Shown: piece after piece, positions 63,054-64,000 of the stretch | How the letters are laid out: every line of letters starts with the position of its first letter | Numbering within the stretch: the stretch's first letter is position 1 | Assembly: GCA_002172675.1 (NCBI GenBank) | Contig: NETF01000050.1 | Location: 1-64,000, forward strand | Source: an unicellular cyanobacterium SU3 | Lineage (GTDB): Bacteria > Cyanobacteriota > Cyanobacteriia > Cyanobacteriales > Microcystaceae | Length of the DNA stretch: 64,000 bases | Direction: 5' to 3' | The notes under the pieces: generated by a model | Databases searched by the model: none | What the model was told of the DNA's origin: nothing | The model's input: the letters and a program-made list of their open reading frames with translations, nothing else | Position numbers and translations under genes: made by a program

Positions 63054-63070
63054 GGTGGGCATTGCCCACC
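63054..63070. repeat. GGTGGGCATTGCCCACC palindrome
   Basis: Identical to the palindrome at 20225-20241; it lies between the ilvD stop and the DUF29 start on the minus strand, where it could act as a hairpin terminator for ilvD. Confidence 0.55.
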
Positions 63071-63076
63071 ATAAAC

Positions 63077-64000
63077 TTAAAACAAATTCACGTCAGTAAC
63101 TGCCCCTAAACTACTAGAAGAGACTAACTTAGCGTACTTTCCTAACACTCCTCTTTTATAACGAGGTTCGGGGGCTTTCCAATTAGCCCGACGTTGCTTT
63201 AATTCTTCTTCAGAAACATTGACTTGAAGTAATTTTTCTTTAGCATCAATGGTAATACTATCACCCTCTTTTACTAAGCCAATAGTACCGCCGACATAAG
63301 CTTCTGGGGCAACATGACCAACCACTAAACCATAGGTTCCCCCAGAAAATCGGCCATCGGTAATTAAGCCCACCGAATCACCTAAACCGGCACCAATAAT
63401 AGCCGAAGTTGGTGCTAACATTTCTCGCATTCCTGGTCCGCCTCTAGGACCTTCGTAACGGACAATAATCACATCACCAGCGTTAATTTTTCCTGCTAAA
63501 ATTGCCTCTAAACATTCCTCTTCTGACTCAAAAACTCGCGCCGGTCCTGTTATTTTCGGATTCTTGACACCACTAATTTTAGCAACGGCACCTTCAGAGG
63601 CTAAATTACCTTTTAAAATGGCTAAATGTCCCTCTTTATAAACAGGGTTATCCCAAGGCCGAATAACATCTTGATTAGTAGGAGGTTGGTTCGGTACATC
63701 GGCTAAAATTTCTACTATGGTTTCACCAGAAATAGTTAACGCATCCCCATGTAATAATCCATGATTTAATAGCATTTTCATTACCTGAGGAATACCACCC
63801 GCTTGATGCAAATTAACGGTAACATAACGTCCCGATGGTTTCAAATCACAGAGTACCGGAACCCGTTGACGGATGGTTTCAAAATCGTCTAAAGTTAGGT
63901 CAACACCAATGGTATTAGCAATCGCTAAAAGATGTAATACGGCATTAGTAGAACCTCCCACCGCCATGATCACAGAAATAGCATTTTCAAAGGCTTTTTG
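63077..64000 (-). CDS. ilvD: Dihydroxy-acid dehydratase, C-terminal part (runs off window)
   Basis: The frame is open to the window edge ([20 protein letters not shown]), so the 5' end is outside. 307 residues are present: [50 protein letters not shown] and [16 protein letters not shown], all hallmarks of IlvD/Edd. IlvD uses an Fe-S cluster to make 2-oxoacids for valine, leucine and isoleucine. The C-terminus is intact. Confidence 0.95.
   Translation of the reverse strand, partial: QKAFENAISVIMAVGGSTNAVLHLLAIANTIGVDLTLDDFETIRQRVPVLCDLKPSGRYVTVNLHQAGGIPQVMKMLLNHGLLHGDALTISGETIVEILADVPNQPPTNQDVIRPWDNPVYKEGHLAILKGNLASEGAVAKISGVKNPKITGPARVFESEEECLEAILAGKINAGDVIIVRYEGPRGGPGMREMLAPTSAIIGAGLGDSVGLITDGRFSGGTYGLVVGHVAPEAYVGGTIGLVKEGDSITIDAKEKLLQVNVSEEELKQRRANWKAPEPRYKRGVLGKYAKLVSSSSLGAVTDVNLF

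Overview
The window reads as chromosomal DNA of an AT-rich unicellular cyanobacterium. The signs are many HIP1 octamers (GCGATCGC), cyanobacterial families (DUF928 beside CHAT and haemagglutinin-like genes, CHASE2/AAA receptors, a HetP-like gene, a HetC-like exporter, carotenoid oxygenase, cobalamin genes) and a tRNA gene without encoded CCA. Gene style and repeats resemble Crocosphaera/Cyanothece-type organisms; that placement is inference, since no 16S rRNA or nif gene is in the window.

Layout. 1-5.4 kb: a broken two-partner-secretion-like exoprotein gene followed by a TPR-CHAT protease gene and a DUF928 gene. 5.5-8.2 kb: an AAA/CHASE2 membrane receptor, then tRNA-Ala. 8.4-18.9 kb: housekeeping and metabolic genes (trhO, cbiD, aminotransferases, FKBP, universal stress protein) with small secreted proteins and a HicB antitoxin beside a wrecked HicA toxin. 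19-22.8 kb: repeat-rich accessory zone with a DUF433/DUF5615 pair, a 21-bp minisatellite, dispersed hairpin repeats and an nSTAND NTPase whose WD40 propeller has collapsed to one blade. 22.8-31.7 kb: MATE transporter, FAD oxidoreductase, PfkB kinase divergent from rsmI with overlapping start codons, a TAXI-type lipoprotein, dus and an aldehyde dehydrogenase. 31.7-33.9 kb: a frameshifted TnpB element abutting a DUF3102 protein with a degenerate GGDEF-like domain.

34.7-47.3 kb is the outstanding region. It encodes a HlyD-type adaptor, a HetP-family protein, a TPR protein with a 2OG-Fe(II) oxygenase-like domain, five small proteins with double-glycine-type leaders, a parvulin-type prolyl isomerase, a PEP-CTERM protein and a 1040-residue exporter with cyclic-nucleotide-binding, C39 peptidase and ABC domains (HetC architecture). 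In Anabaena hetC and hetP are neighbours; here the same pair sits with candidate peptide substrates. Three identical-spacing palindromes (TGCCA-N3-TGGCA) stand upstream of the oxygenase gene and of peptide genes 1 and 3, each 22-23 bp before a plausible -10 box, suggesting one activator controls the system.

48-64 kb: an MCE/ABC lipid-transport pair, moeB, a frameshifted Rpn/DUF2887 nuclease gene, a B12-radical SAM / BT1 transporter / carotenoid oxygenase run, a cupin gene, a fused nucleotidyltransferase-phosphomannomutase-like gene, a decayed ATPase/TOPRIM-like locus carrying a MITE, a DUF29 gene, and the 3' part of ilvD running off the right edge.
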